Program-made: the position numbers and the translations under genes | Shown here: positions 1 through 10,181 of the stretch, one piece after another | How positions within the stretch are numbered: position 1 is the first letter of the stretch | How the letters are laid out: each line of letters begins with the position of its first letter | Source of the DNA: Nectonema munidae | Taxonomy: Eukaryota; Nematomorpha; Nectonematoida; Nectonematidae | Direction: 5' to 3' | DNA: 64,000 bases | Assembly: GCA_030549495.1 (NCBI GenBank) | Contig: JAUIRK010001036.1 | Coordinates: 344,001 to 408,000, forward strand | Notes under the pieces: generated by a model | What the model saw: the letters and a program-made list of their open reading frames with translations, nothing else | What the model was told of the DNA's origin: nothing | Databases searched by the model: none

Positions 1-63
1 CCTATTCCACCCCCTAACATTTTTGGATTTTTTTAAACTAGTGTATACACGATGGTTGTAGGT

Positions 64-625
64 AAAAATGCCCCCGAAATAAATGCCCCTAATTTTTGAT
101 TTTCAAGATTTTTTTAATTATAAAATATTTTTATTTGGTACCGTTTTGAACGGCTAAATTTCTAAAATTTCTTAATCTATAGGGTTTTTTCTTTATAAAG
201 TTCTTGAAAACAATAGCAAAGGTGGAGATTTGTGGGAATGTGTTCTTAAAATCAGTTAAAATACAAATTATATTTAGAAAGTGTTCTGATACACACAAAT
301 TCCAAAAATATTTGCTGTTTTATAAAAATTTTTTTGTATTTAAAAAATTGTCGTATGCTGAGTTTTTTAGTTTACTTTAATTAAATTTTAAATGTTTTAG
401 ATGAAAAGTTAAATATTTTTTTTACAAAAAATCTTTATTTGACATATCTTTTTTAAAAATTTTAATTAATAATTTTTTGAAATTTTTTGTGTTGGGGCAT
501 TTTTTCCTAATTTTAAATTGGGGCAATTTTTCCTACTTTTTAATTAGGCCATTTTTTAATACTTTTTAATTGGGGGCATTTTTTCCTACTTTTTAATTGG
601 GGCATTTTTTACGGGGGCATTTTTT
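64..625. mobile_element. Putative non-autonomous repeat element with GGGGCATTTTTT units
   Basis: The left edge carries AAAAATGCCCCCG and the right edge carries its inverse, CGGGGGCATTTTTT, so the block has imperfect terminal inverted repeats. The right end (about 494-625) is a tandem array of about 30-bp units of the form GGGGCATTTTTTCCTACTTTTTAA, diverged between copies. There is no coding capacity, so this looks like a MITE or satellite-type element. The exact ends are uncertain, and bases 1-63 hold nothing I recognise apart from a C-rich start. Confidence 0.45.
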
Positions 626-630
626 CTGCG

Positions 631-826
631 CACTATATTCAATATGCAAATTTAATTAAAATATTTTCGCTGGAAGTATAGTATTTAAATTCACCAATTT
701 TATAAAAAAATAAATAAAGTAGTCTTATAAATTTAGGACTTTGGGTATGCGCTGAATACACTCTATTTTAAGGATTGCTTGAATATTTGGTTTCCCGTGG
801 TATTTCCAGATCACTAATTTTGAAAA
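631..826. other. AT-rich spacer
   Basis: I see no gene or recognisable element here. Confidence 0.5.
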
Positions 827-845
827 TTGCAAGAAAAAAATTTCG

Positions 846-862
846 CCCCCCCCCCCCCCCCC
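846..862. repeat. 17-base poly-C tract
   Basis: An uninterrupted run of 17 C sits in strongly AT-rich DNA. On the plus strand it would read as a proline run in an otherwise unrecognised ORF. It is one of three long G/C homopolymers in the window (also 13234-13253 and 18858-18878). Confidence 0.95.
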
Positions 863-1099
863 AATAATTTTAAGGATGTGCGCCCAGAGGATATCGACCA
901 CTTTGCCGACCCCTGTGATACCGTTAAAAGGCTAGTAGGAGAGATGCCTGATGACATGTCAGACGTGGTTTTATTGATTCGGAACTCGATTTTCAACTTT
1001 TTTGTTCAAATTGATGAAATGATGGATGCTGAAAACTTGTTTCAACCTTGCGTTTACGTACAATATGTATACCTGGTAGATAACCTGGTAGATAATTTT

Positions 1100-1560
1100 A
1101 TATTTTGAAAAACTCAGCAATAGAACAACTACAAGAGAAACATTTGACAAATGGAAAATTTTTTCTACAGAACATGGTATTAAGTCGGAATCTGGCCAAA
1201 CAAAAATCTCCAGATGTAATTGGTACCCAGTGTGCCAAGACATAAAACCATACACGATGAGTTGAAAAATGTTTTGAATGAAGTCATTAAAACAGTGTAT
1301 TTCATTAAAGCAAATGCTTCAAATCTTGTTTGTTTTCAATTTTAAAATCTCTTGCTAGTCTTGTTGCACTCAAACGTGAGGTGGCTTTCCAAAAGAAAAT
1401 TTTCCAAGCGATACTATAGAAAGAAATCCAGCAATTTCTGGAAGGCATAACTAGATATGCATGTAGAATTTTTTAATGTCCGTTTTCGTATATTTATATC
1501 ATTTTTAGTCAACATATTTGAATATATGAATTCCTTTAACCTTGCGCTGGAAGAAAAAGA
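1100..1560 (+). pseudogene. Degenerate hAT transposase fragment
   Basis: Pieces of the hAT transposase middle region can be read in shifting plus-strand frames. First comes LNEVIKTVYFIKANASN, matching the family's V..TVNFIK..PL..RLF segment. After a gap comes LLHSNVRWLSKRK, matching the well-known LLLHTEVRWLSRGK motif. Several stops and frame changes separate them, so the copy is dead. The ORF immediately upstream (827-1108) is not recognised and may be an unrelated chance frame. The resemblance is to the ZBED/FAM200/GTF2IRD2 class of hAT proteins. Boundaries are approximate and the ends were not found. Confidence 0.55.
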
Positions 1561-1679
1561 GATCAATACTCCATTATCATAAAAAAAATTGACAGCTATT
1601 GAAATGAAGGTGGAATAATTGCATTCTTTGATAAGAAAAATTTTGCTCGATTTTCGAACATATTTGTTGAAAAAAATAA

Positions 1680-1765
1680 TATTTTCATAATAAAGATGTC
1701 CTGGAGGCCATAAAACCAGGTCTTGGGAGCCGCCTCAAAATTATTTGGCTACGGCTCCGACGTTT
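1680..1765. repeat. GGCTCCG-rich dispersed repeat fragment
   Basis: A GC-rich island (GGAGCCGCC, GGCTACGGCTCCGACG) stands out from the AT-rich background. A similar word pattern (GCTCCGGCTTCGACTCC, CAACTCCGGCTCCG) recurs at about 2466-2535. The two look like fragments of one dispersed repeat, class unknown. Confidence 0.4.
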
Positions 1766-1896
1766 TATATATTATAATTTATATTGTAATTCTTCATTAT
1801 ATATACAGTTTAACTTGTTAAATCGGGAACTAGAAAAAATTGAAAACTTTGGAAAACCGTAACTTCCACCTACGGGAAAATCCTTTTTGTTTAGGG

Positions 1897-2001
1897 CGTT
1901 TTGGTTTCGGGTGTTTTGGTTTCGGGCGTTTTGGTTTCGGGCGTTTTGATTTCGGGCCTTTTGGTTTGGGGCGTTTTGGTTTGGGGCGTTTTGGTTTTCG
2001 A
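1897..2001. repeat. 15-bp minisatellite (about 7 copies)
   Basis: The unit GGGCGTTTTGGTTTC is repeated about seven times with a few substitutions. Because the period is a multiple of three, both strands stay open: plus reads repeated FGFGR-type residues and minus reads a PKPKRPKPK-type tract. I treat the ORFs as a by-product of the repeat, not as genes. Confidence 0.85.
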
Positions 2002-2465
2002 GTACTTGACACCGTTTCTATATGAGTATAAAGGGGTTGTGATGGGTATGCATCCGTCTTTTCCTCCTCCAACTTCAGAGAATGGTAGGATGACATACGA
2101 TCATTCCCTTTTGGAGTAGAGCTTTTTCGAGGTTATAAATAAACAAAACAATAAGTAACTTTTAAAACGCAATTCGTTATACTTCTAAATCGCTTATAAT
2201 GTGGTATGTTTTAGTCCCCCTTTATGCAGTTTTATAGATGTTAAAAGCTTAGCTTGCATATTTTACCTTGGAGACCTGTTAGCTATAACTAACAGTGTTA
2301 GTTTGATAAATTTGTTAAACTCATATAAAGTATTTATTAGAAAGAAAAAAATTTTTTTTATAAAAAGTTAGTTAGTTAAGTATAAACAATTATTACTCCT
2401 TTTTTCTTTTGTATTTATTATTTGTTCTCTGTAAATAGAATATGAACATGAACTAAAATTAACTC

Positions 2466-2535
2466 CTGCTCCGGCTTCGACTCCTAGTAAAAAAATTTTG
2501 TGGGCTCCAGCTTCAACTCCGGCTCCGAAGCCCTA
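2466..2535. repeat. GCTCCGG-rich repeat fragment, second copy
   Basis: This is a short GC-rich block with CTCC.GCTTCGACTCC and CAACTCCGGCTCCG words, similar to 1680-1765. There is no coding potential. Confidence 0.35.
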
Positions 2536-2599
2536 CATAAAACACCGTGTAACATGCCAACAAATTTCTCTTTATTATATTATTAGATATCAATCCTTG

Positions 2600-2960
2600 A
2601 ATTTGTCAATGGCAATATTCCTCACAGGCAATTATCCAAAGGGCAATTTTTTGTGCAAGCATTTGGTATGTTCTTAGAATATAAACATATTGTTTCTTCT
2701 ATTTGCTTGCCTTTTTCATCTATAAGCAAATATCATATTTCTTAAAGATGATGAACTTGTTCGGAGACAATTTGGCCTCAAGACAATTTCACCACTGCAT
2801 ACCTCACCAAACAATTCAGTTCAAAGGCAATATTAATATCTATATATTTAGAGGTCGAATTGTCTTGATATTTAGAGGTTTTGCGAATTGTCTTGTCAAT
2901 CTTTATTTTTCTTTGCACAGAGGAATAATTTTCTTGAGGACGAATTGGCTTGTTTCAGAT
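2600..2960. repeat. Degenerate array of GGCAATTT / GAATTGTC words
   Basis: Words such as GGCAATTTTTTG, GACAATTTGGCC and GACAATTTCACC on the left are mirrored by GTCGAATTGTCTTG, GCGAATTGTCTTG and GACGAATTGGCTTG on the right. The pattern resembles the GACAATTTGCCCC / GGGGCGAAATGTC element at 41518-41832. It is probably a decayed inverted-repeat element; the limits are vague. Confidence 0.35.
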
Positions 2961-3369
2961 ATTATATCATATTCTATTGCTATGATGGTAATGAAAAAAT
3001 GATGATCCTTGTGAAATGTTAAATTCTTGAAAAAAATCAATATTATTCAATCTTTTTTGGAAAATATTTGGATAGAGACGCACTAAAATTTAATGAAAGT
3101 TTCATTAATTCTTTAAAGTTTTGTCAATTTTGTAATCACTTTTATTATTTATTGGTAACAAAAAATTTGCAACTTTTTTCTTTGATAGATTATAAAAATT
3201 TAGGTAATGTTTTACTTTACGTAATTTCTACTTACTTCAATCAAAAAATTTTTCAAGCAATTAATTGTTGTGATGTCAATCGAACTATACATTTTTCAAG
3301 TAGTCTATTTCGTTGATATATATTACTAAAGATTCTAGATCTTTTACATAAAACTAACTCATTAAATTT

Positions 3370-3547
3370 GAGCCTCAATGGTTGCTAGGGTGTACTTCTC
3401 AGCTTAACAGTTGAAGGTCAGCGGTTCGATCCCAAAGGCTCCCAACTCTAAAAACAAATTCACAAAAATTGTGATTAACCATCATAAGCATAATGCAGCA
3501 TATAGCCTTACGGCTGAAAGCGCTTTGATATCTCCAACAAACCAACC
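3370..3547 (+). mobile_element. tRNA-derived SINE with perfect 14-bp target duplication
   Basis: The first about 73 bases are tRNA-like. The 5' GAGCCT can pair with AGGCTC at the end of the head, and a pol III B box, GGTTCGATCCC, lies at about 3421-3431. A tRNA-unrelated body ends with GCTTTGATATCTCCAACAAACCAACC, a CCAA-type tail. The element is flanked on both sides by AACTCATTAAATTT (3356-3369 and 3548-3561), exactly as expected for LINE-mobilised insertion. Copies of the same family lie at 32240-32376 and, truncated, at 30813-30830. Confidence 0.85.
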
Positions 3548-3780
3548 AACTCATTAAATTTAAAAAAAATAGAACAAATTAAAAAATATAAAAATTTTTG
3601 ATTGAAGGAAATGTAAAGTAAAAAATTAGAAAATTTAACTAAGTTAGTGTCTGCTTTTTATTAAAAAACATAATAGTAGTAAAATTAGCTCAAGTAATAA
3701 TTTTAGGGGCAATAGGGAGAAAAAGCTTGGAAACATTGGCAACGTAAATGGAAGTAAAAATTCTTTCGAATGACACTTAC

Positions 3781-3877
3781 CAAATTCATGATGATCCTTG
3801 CTTTCACTCGTCGATGATCCCTTAGCGAGTAAAATAGCAGCAGTAGTAAGGAATAAGAAAGAATGTTTTAAATGCAT
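3781..3877 (-). CDS. Probable first coding exon of a secreted protein
   Basis: The minus-strand ATG at 3877 opens MHLKHSFLFLTTAAILLAKG, a good signal peptide: basic start, hydrophobic core and small residues before a likely cleavage site. A polar stretch, SSTSESKDHHEF, follows. Right after a phase-1 codon comes a strong splice donor, G|GTAAGTG (intron from 3780). Upstream are a TATATA at about 3963-3969 and a TCA initiator about 31 bases downstream near 3937, giving a 5' UTR of about 60 nt. Signal peptide, donor and core promoter together make this the better of the two host-gene candidates in structure. I could not find exon 2, so the product is unknown and could lie outside the window. Confidence 0.55.
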
Positions 3878-3962
3878 GGTTCTTTAATTCCTCTACTGAA
3901 TTCAACAATGATTTAAATCAAAGTAGTTCAAAATTGAGGACCGTGTTTGATGAGCACATATG

Positions 3963-3969
3963 GTATATA
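3963..3969 (-). promoter_or_regulatory. TATA box for the secreted-protein exon
   Basis: On the minus strand CTATATACC lies about 31 bases upstream of a CCTCAATTT initiator-like site and about 90 bases upstream of the ATG at 3877. TATA-like words are common in this AT-rich DNA, so support comes from the spacing and the exon that follows. Confidence 0.35.
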
Positions 3970-4267
3970 GGAGAGGAAATTGCAAAGATATGAAAATGAA
4001 TGATTGTCGTATGACATTAATGAGCAAAGAATAATATGTATAGGAAGAAATTCAATTTGGAAGCACAACAGTCGAAATCATATTATGCTATGAATGAGAA
4101 GGTGGAGACTTACATAGGTTTTTCATATTTCAAAAACGTTCATCAATATGGAGCACGTGTAAATCACATAAGTTATGCAAAATGATGTCAGGAAATATTA
4201 TGCTGGTAATTAGCATGATGTGTTGATGAAGGGGAATGAGATGATGTGAGGATGAGTGATGCTGATT

Positions 4268-4450
4268 AGATGAACACAAGATTTCTTCGACGCAAAATTT
4301 CGTCGACAACCGAAAGGTTATTTACAATAAAGAGAGATTTCGTCGATAAATATAAAACTTAAAATTTTTAATATTTTTTATTTCCAAGAAATTTTTTTAG
4401 CTCTTGACAAATTCTTTTTTGTATTGTGGACGAAATCGCATGTTTCTGTC
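4268..4450. repeat. Short block of ATTTCGTCGA words, possibly a decayed MITE
   Basis: ATTTCTTCGACG, ATTTCGTCGACA and ATTTCGTCGATA occur within 80 bases. An inverse form, GGACGAAATCGC, occurs near 4430. This is suggestive of a small inverted-repeat element, but the arms are too short to be certain. Confidence 0.25.
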
Positions 4451-4514
4451 AAAAATTTTCAATTTTAATATATAATATTTTTAAATTATATGTTTATATT
4501 TATATAAAATTTTG

Positions 4515-4697
4515 AACAAATTTGGGTAATGTTTTGCACTATCCGTGCATCGATAAACGTCTTTCCTATGCAATTGGCTTTTTATCAATGCACAAAAAAA
4601 GTACGGGATATTAGCGTGCATTGATAAAAAAAACCCCCAATTGCATAGGAAAGACGTTTATCGATGTACGGATAGTGCAACATTACCCAAATTTGTT
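4515..4697. mobile_element. 183-bp palindromic MITE / foldback element
   Basis: Two arms of about 79-82 bp are nearly perfect reverse complements. The left begins AACAAATTTGGGTAATGTT and the right ends AACATTACCCAAATTTGTT. Between them is a spacer of about 22 bases. The arms share the inner words CGATAAACGTCTTTCC and CAATTGCATAGG (inverse on the other arm). The transcript would form one very long hairpin. I see no clear target duplication and no coding capacity. Confidence 0.85.
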
Positions 4698-5099
4698 TTA
4701 CATGTCTAGAACCTTTTTTAGTTGTTGGCAAAGAGATTACTTGAATTACGCGTGTTAATGGCTTTCTCTAATTTTGATCCCATCCAAAATTTTAATAACA
4801 TTAACTTCATATAATTTTTATTTTTTTGAATAAAAATGTATTTTTTTAGTTATCGGTATCGCAACTAAGGGAAGAACAATCTTCCATAGCTGGGCAGATG
4901 GTAAGGATAGTCACAATTGAGAATTGAAGCCAGACCAATTTAGGCCTTGACGGTTTGGCTTACTTAAAAAATAAAAAACTTGAACAAAAAAAGATTTTAT
5001 AAAACGTTTATCTAACAAAATAAAAACTTTATTTTACGAAGATCAGCTGATATCATGTAAAGTATCATTAAGTAGGTATTCTTGTCATTAAACTACGAC

Positions 5100-5410
5100 A
5101 GAATACGACGTGCAAACATTCTAGTCATTAAAGTTGCGATTTTTACTTAATATGTTATTGAGCATAGAAAAATTTCTTTCTACTTTTATTGATGGGGCTT
5201 GCCCATTTTCAAGTAAACAGTATAATAGAAAGGGCTAACATCAGACTTTGTTCTATTCATAATTTTCTCAACGTCATTATCTTCTAATCTTTTTTGAATG
5301 TATATATTTAAACCACACACATCATTTGGTATGTTCAGTTGTGATAGATCTTTATATGCTTTCTGAACACAATAACCTTCATTTTGCATTTTCAACCAAA
5401 TCCAGTAAAG
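5100..5410 (-). pseudogene. hAT transposase C-terminal fragment
   Basis: Read on minus, after a frame change near 5200, the sequence gives ENGQAPSIKVERNFSMLNNI. This matches the S.EVERSFS..K.IL hAT dimerisation signature used by many hAT transposases. The part before it (QKAYKDLSQLNIPNDV and onwards) is the less conserved linker. The copy is cut off on its 5' side at 5410, where a different hAT begins with a CAGGGGTGC terminus, suggesting insertion of the neighbour or a fused breakpoint. At least one frameshift and one stop are present. Confidence 0.6.
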
Positions 5411-5426
5411 CAGGGGTGCAAAAATT
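5411..5426 (-). repeat. Likely 3' terminal inverted repeat of the adjoining hAT
   Basis: CAGGGGTGCAAAAATT on the plus strand has the CAGGG(G/T) start typical of hAT TIRs. It lies at the downstream end of the minus-strand hAT gene at 5746-8000. I did not find its partner at the other end. Confidence 0.45.
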
Positions 5427-5745
5427 GTTGTTAAGTTTAGTAGCACATAGAAATTTTTGGTAGCACGTACATATAAACTTTGTCATACATCATTCATACG
5501 CCAAGTCTATTAAAATAATTAAAATGCAATTACTTTAGAAATTAAATATGCAATGTATTTCTTACCTAATTTGTTTATTAAACATTGTTTACATAGGAAA
5601 ATAGTGCAGGTGATATTAATTCACTTATGTACAAGTTTCTGCCCACGTGATGAATGCCATAGTCTAATACTTTCATTTGGATCAAAGTCCTTAACGGAAG
5701 CACCACTGAGGCCAACAAGCATGAGGGAATCAAGGATGGCTGTTG

Positions 5746-8000
5746 TCAGTCTTGATCTGAGGTCTTTTTAATGCAGTTCGTTCTGCTGAACCCCCTTTCG
5801 CAACAAGCATATGAACTTTGTAAAACCAAAAAAATTGGCATCAGTTTGGATAACACTGGGAATCTTTCAGGGCGTAGCATAGCCTGTTTGCAAATGTGGA
5901 GGAAGGAGTAATCTAAACCACTCAGCAAGCAGCAATTAATTCCTTTGCAAAAGAAGCAGTTGATCTCTCTGAAATGCTGCACAAGTTGCTCAAGCTCAGC
6001 ATCCCCAAAATCTGACAATTTCTTCTCCTCTGGCCATTCCATTGTATCAAATATGGATATATTCTGTTCTACTGTTGCATCCAGGGTCTTGAATCGCTCT
6101 GTCAGAGAAGCATTCCCATCTGAGAGGATGATTCTTCTATCCTTTTGGTAGCTTGTTTCCCCTGCTTCTACTCTTTAACTGGACTTCTCTGAAGACATCA
6201 GTGGGAGACACTTCAGACAAAAAAAGACTCTCAATCTCTCCTGGGTTATGTTCCAGATTGTTTAAAAGAGAAATAGAATGGTTCACTGATGGTTTGATTT
6301 CTGACATTAGGGTTTCTCTTTGAAATGTAGCAGAAAGTGGGCGTAGGACTGCCGGAATGTCATAAAGAAAATGACAGTACTTTAAAAACCTAAAATTACA
6401 AATGGCTTTCAGCAGTCCTTTTGCTTTTTGAGCATCAGAAGTTCCCACAATAGAGTTGTTCTGCAACTGAAAGACCAGTGCTTGCAACTTCTATTAGCTG
6501 GGATGAGCGCTTTGGTGAAGAATGATATATCAAAAAAAAAAAAATGAATGGAGATTCTTTATTGATGGCTCTCTCAAAAGTTTGAAATGCGTTTTATTAC
6601 ACAACTTGAATACATTTCCTTCGATTCCAATTGGCTATTCAACAACATTGAAAGAAGATTATGAAAATGCACAGTTTTTGTTAAGTTTGTAAGATCATTG
6701 GACAAACAAGGAGGTTGCTTTAAGCACATAATTAACTCAAACCCCCGTGTTAGCTTAGAAAAGTTTTTTGGCCGGAGTCTTTGACGGTCCCCAAATCAGA
6801 AAGCTAGTAAAAGATGATAAATTTGTGAGATCTATGAGCAAAATTGAATCAAATGCTTGGAAAAACTATGTTGAAGTCACCAACAACTTCCTTGGAAACA
6901 ATAAAGCTGAAAATTATCCAGAGCTTGTAGAAAAAATGCTGGTAAATTTCAAAACGCTTGACGCAAATATGAGTGTAAAAATGCACTACTTACACAGCCA
7001 CTTGGATAAATTCCTGGAAAATCATGGGCAAATGGGCGAAGAGCAAGGGGAAAGATTTCATCAAGAAATAAAGACAATGGAAGAAAGATATAAAGGTACG
7101 TGGGACGAAAACATGATGGCGGATTATTGTTGGGGCTTACAGCGCGAAGAATCAAAAGAATTTCACAGAAAAAAAGAAAGTCGAAGTATTTTTTTAAATA
7201 ATTTTTTTATAATGAATAAAAAATTTTTTTTAATTTGAAAAAATAGGTGTCATTAACTAAAAATTTAAAAAATTTGAAAATTAAAGCCAATTAGTAAAAA
7301 CGAATTTTATTTTCATAATCAGTGAGATTAATATATTTTAATTATGTTGCCTTGTGAATAGATATACAATCCTCTGAGAGCCGTCTCAACTTGTTGCATA
7401 AATCGTACAGCTTTCAATGAATCCAGGACTGCCAGTTGGAGTCTATGAGACACACAATGAATGACAACCAAATGGGGAATATATTTTGTTAATTTAAGAG
7501 CAACACCACAATGACAGCCAACATTGTTCTTGCTCCATCGGTTGCAAGACATACCACTTTTTCCTTGTCAAATAGGTTTATTCCCAGTCGTTTTGAGATG
7601 GAATTCACAGCTGTAATATAGCCATCAGCAGTTTCTTTCGAGTGGAAGAAGCGATGCTATGAATAAATTCTATGCACATTTCCTGTTCACATATTTTTTT
7701 TCACTGGAATTCCCAATTTCCTGATATAGTTCAATTTGCTTCTCAAAATCACGGTATGGCTTATTCCAATAGACAATGAAAGGTTTTCTATTTCTTCCAT
7801 GTCCATTTTCAACATACACTTAGCCAGTGGCATGTCTTCTGGATTCTTCTGGGCCTTGTATAATCGTTCACAGTTTCTGTGGGACACACTTCTTTCATGA
7901 ATCTTAAAAGTTTCTTTTTGAATGAATCTTTATAGCCCAAAACACATTTTGATGATACGTTTGCTTGTTTCTTGAAACTACCGCACCAGTTACATGTCAC
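5746..8000 (-). pseudogene. ZNF862/KIAA1586-like hAT transposase, broken and interrupted
   Basis: Conserved pieces appear in order on the minus strand. A cysteine pair with a basic region lies at about 7809-8000. The block with NCERLYKAQKNPEDMP lies at about 7687-7887. KNNVGCHCGVALKLTKYIP followed by VIHCVSHRLQLAV, the hAT insertion-domain HC..HRL..A motif, lies at 7328-7552. AKGLLKAICNFRFLKYCHFL lies at 6137-6487. The C-terminal dimerisation part, with LMPIFLVLQSSYACCERGFS, lies at 5746-6042. This order and the HC.SHRLQLA motif are typical of ZNF862-type hAT genes, which encode cut-and-paste transposases. A foreign element (about 6500-7320) splits the gene between the HRLQLA block and the rest. 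Several stops and frameshifts are also present, so it is non-functional. Confidence 0.75.
6525..7238 (+). pseudogene. Internally deleted copy of an unclassified arthropod transposon-type gene, inserted in the hAT
   Basis: The plus strand first reads NEWRFFIDGSLKSLKCVLLH and onward to YSTTLKEDYENAQFLL (about 6543-6690). After a break it reads DKQGGCFKH, then a long open frame (6768-7238) with GPQIRKL, LHSHLDKFLENHG, EQGERFHQ and MMADYCWGL. I recognise this order from many arthropod predicted proteins of transposon origin. They carry a segment with a cysteine-rich LLGLQLGYTKFCC stretch between the two parts, and that segment is missing here. The reading frame shifts around the TTTTTT near 6757. 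No superfamily assignment is claimed. It lies opposite to, and inside, the ZNF862-like hAT, so it arrived later. Confidence 0.6.
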
Positions 8001-8331
8001 TTCCTATACTTGATTATACTACCTTAGATCTCTTTTAATTGCAATCCAATCAGCAAATTCCCTGGCATACGAAGCTTGAAAATTACCAGGGGGTAATTTT
8101 TGCTCCAATGCTGAGTAGTTTTGTACTTTTTTCTTTCTTCAATGGCAACCATGGTTTCTTCTATATTTGTACACTTCATCTGAGAATCAGAAATGCTTAA
8201 GAATTGAGAAAAACTTAAGAAGTGTTTCTTGCCACTTCATTTTAGACGGTTACAAATAATTAAACAAAGGAGTAGAGGTAGATGAATAAATGGATAAAAA
8301 TAAGCTTGTGATAATAAAAAATTTGCCAGAA
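8001..8331. other. Unassigned sequence upstream of the ZNF862-like hAT
   Basis: This may hold the 5' end of the hAT gene, but no clear TIR or conserved block can be read. Nothing else is recognised. Confidence 0.3.
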
Positions 8332-8766
8332 GTTGCTACTATTTCCCCATAAACGCGCAATAGCTGTTTCATTAGAGTCTAGTACAAATAATAAAATGTT
8401 AGACAGCTACTTCAAATGTTCAAAACTTGTAAATATTGTTTTTTCTCTATAAAGTTCACCGCATTGTTGCAATAATAGCGTAGGCGTAGTATTAACTCTC
8501 CGTTCATTGCTTATCATATTTTTACCTTGTACTTATCACAACTATATTTCTAAAAGTGGCTATTTTCATTATTGATGGCTAAAAATGGTTATTTTTTATT
8601 ACTACAGTACCATTATTGCAACTTGCGGTGAATTTTCTAAAAAAAAATGTAGGTATAAGTTCTAAACATGACGATGCATACGTATTTGAAACAGCTGTCT
8701 AATATTACATGTGTCTAAGACTCTAATGTAAGAGCTATTGTGTGTTTATGTGGAAATAGTAGCAAC
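8332..8766. mobile_element. 435-bp foldback MITE
   Basis: The element begins GTTGCTACTATTTCC and ends GGAAATAGTAGCAAC. The inverted similarity continues inward along most of its length: an ACAGCT...CAAATG block, then CACCGCA.TTGCAATAAT near both sides of the centre. It has no ORF. The near full-length inverted symmetry makes it a foldback type. I did not see a clean target duplication. Confidence 0.8.
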
Positions 8767-9320
8767 CATATGAACGATTTTGTTACAAAATCTTTCTTTT
8801 GATTTTTAAAAAATATGAAAAGATAATTAAATGCCTTCAAAATTTAAATATAATATTTGTTGATAGTCCAACACGTTCTTACGTATGTCGAAGCATGAAC
8901 TATCATGCTAAAAATCGGCACGAACTTTTCGAACAACCCAATAATTTGATAGTTTTCAAATAATTATTTTGCTTAATTTTAAAGGATTTATTTAATGTCT
9001 GAGTTCAAAGAATAATTTTTGCGCCAAGTTAAATTATTTTCAACAACAATTCTACAATATATTTTCTTGTAATTTTAAACAAAAAATAGTGGTATGTCTT
9101 ATGACCGAAAAATACGGTTAATTGTTGAACTATGATATTTCCGATGACTGAAATAAATATTACCGATATTTTATTCCTCAGAACAACATTCAGCTCCGAG
9201 TGAAGATATTACTATGCTTTATGAAACTTGAATTACAAAATTGATCGCAGCCATATTGTATTTTTAAGGATGAAACATTCAGTTTTTCAAAAATAAGCTA
9301 AAGTAGCCACACTTATATCG
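8767..9320. other. Stretch without recognisable features
   Basis: AT-rich DNA with no coding, repeat or RNA signal that I can support. Confidence 0.5.
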
Positions 9321-9324
9321 CATA

Positions 9325-10181
9325 TTATTGCCACCTCGTCAAGTCGATTTTACAATGCAGTAAAGGTTTGTACTTCAAAATTTCTTTCAAATCGTCCGGT
9401 AGAGAAGAAACAAGAAGGGCTTTTTTTGCTCTATCAATAATAAGTCCATCATCAGAGAAGTCCAACTCAATTCTTTTCACTTCAACAGACTTTTCGACAT
9501 AGCAAAACGCTGACTTTAACCAGGATGCCCATTTAGTTGCAATGGGTTTAGGTAGTAGGCCTATTTCGTTGAAAATCTTTTGTCTCTGTTTGTTCTTAAC
9601 TATCAACATTTTGATACTAGCTATCAAATTATCTACATTTTCACATTTTGATCTCACATTCAAGTAACATAAATGTGCTAAGAAAAACACATGAAACAAA
9701 CAGGAGTACAAAATTTTTAACGTTCTTCTAGCATTTGCATTTAAATAAATGTGCTCCATCACTATTGAGAAGCACAAAATTTTCTCTTTCTATTTCTAAG
9801 TTCTCATCTATAATTAGAGATAAAAAACTACTTTTTACCTTTTCTTTGATAATATTTTCTGCAAGACTTGTAATGTAATATTGACAATAATTTGCATTTG
9901 GACAATTGTACCCCATATACTTGAACAAATCTAATCGAAGGACGATTCCATTTACTCAAAGGTATATTTGCTGACAAAAAAGATTCTGTTACTTTTTTAC
10001 GAAGTTATTATCACTAATGAACTTTTGAACAGAAGAAGTAGTAAAATTTTGAATTCTTTTTAGTTGAATGTTTTTCAGTCTTTCTATGACTTTCAACAAA
10101 AAATTATTTGCTGTGCTTAACAATGTACTTACAAAGTTTGATTTTTTTAACTTTTTGTGAAGAAGACATCGCAGTTTTTGG
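9325..10181 (-). pseudogene. hAT-like transposase fragment (CGGBP1-type N-terminus)
   Basis: On minus, an N-terminal MPKTAMSSSQKVKKIKLCK starts at about 10181 and resembles the short basic start of CGGBP1-like hAT proteins. Further on, the frame at 9325-9777 reads FLAHLCYLN, KCENVDNLIASIKMLIVKNK, LPKPIATKWASWLKSAFCYV and RAKKALL. These match an abundant arthropod hAT group whose members read HVTCIAHLLHN, NVDDVIA.IK and PVITRWATWL..ALYY. The middle is eroded by stops and frame changes, and the C-terminal dimerisation part is absent. No TIR was found. Confidence 0.6.

Noticed and set aside
1830-2096. Lysine/proline-rich ORF on minus and FGFGR-repeat ORF on plus
   Set aside because: Both are products of the 15-bp minisatellite, whose period keeps every frame open.
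3370-3442. Functional tRNA gene
   Set aside because: Anticodon arm does not fold properly, the copy is followed by a SINE body and tail, and it has target duplications.
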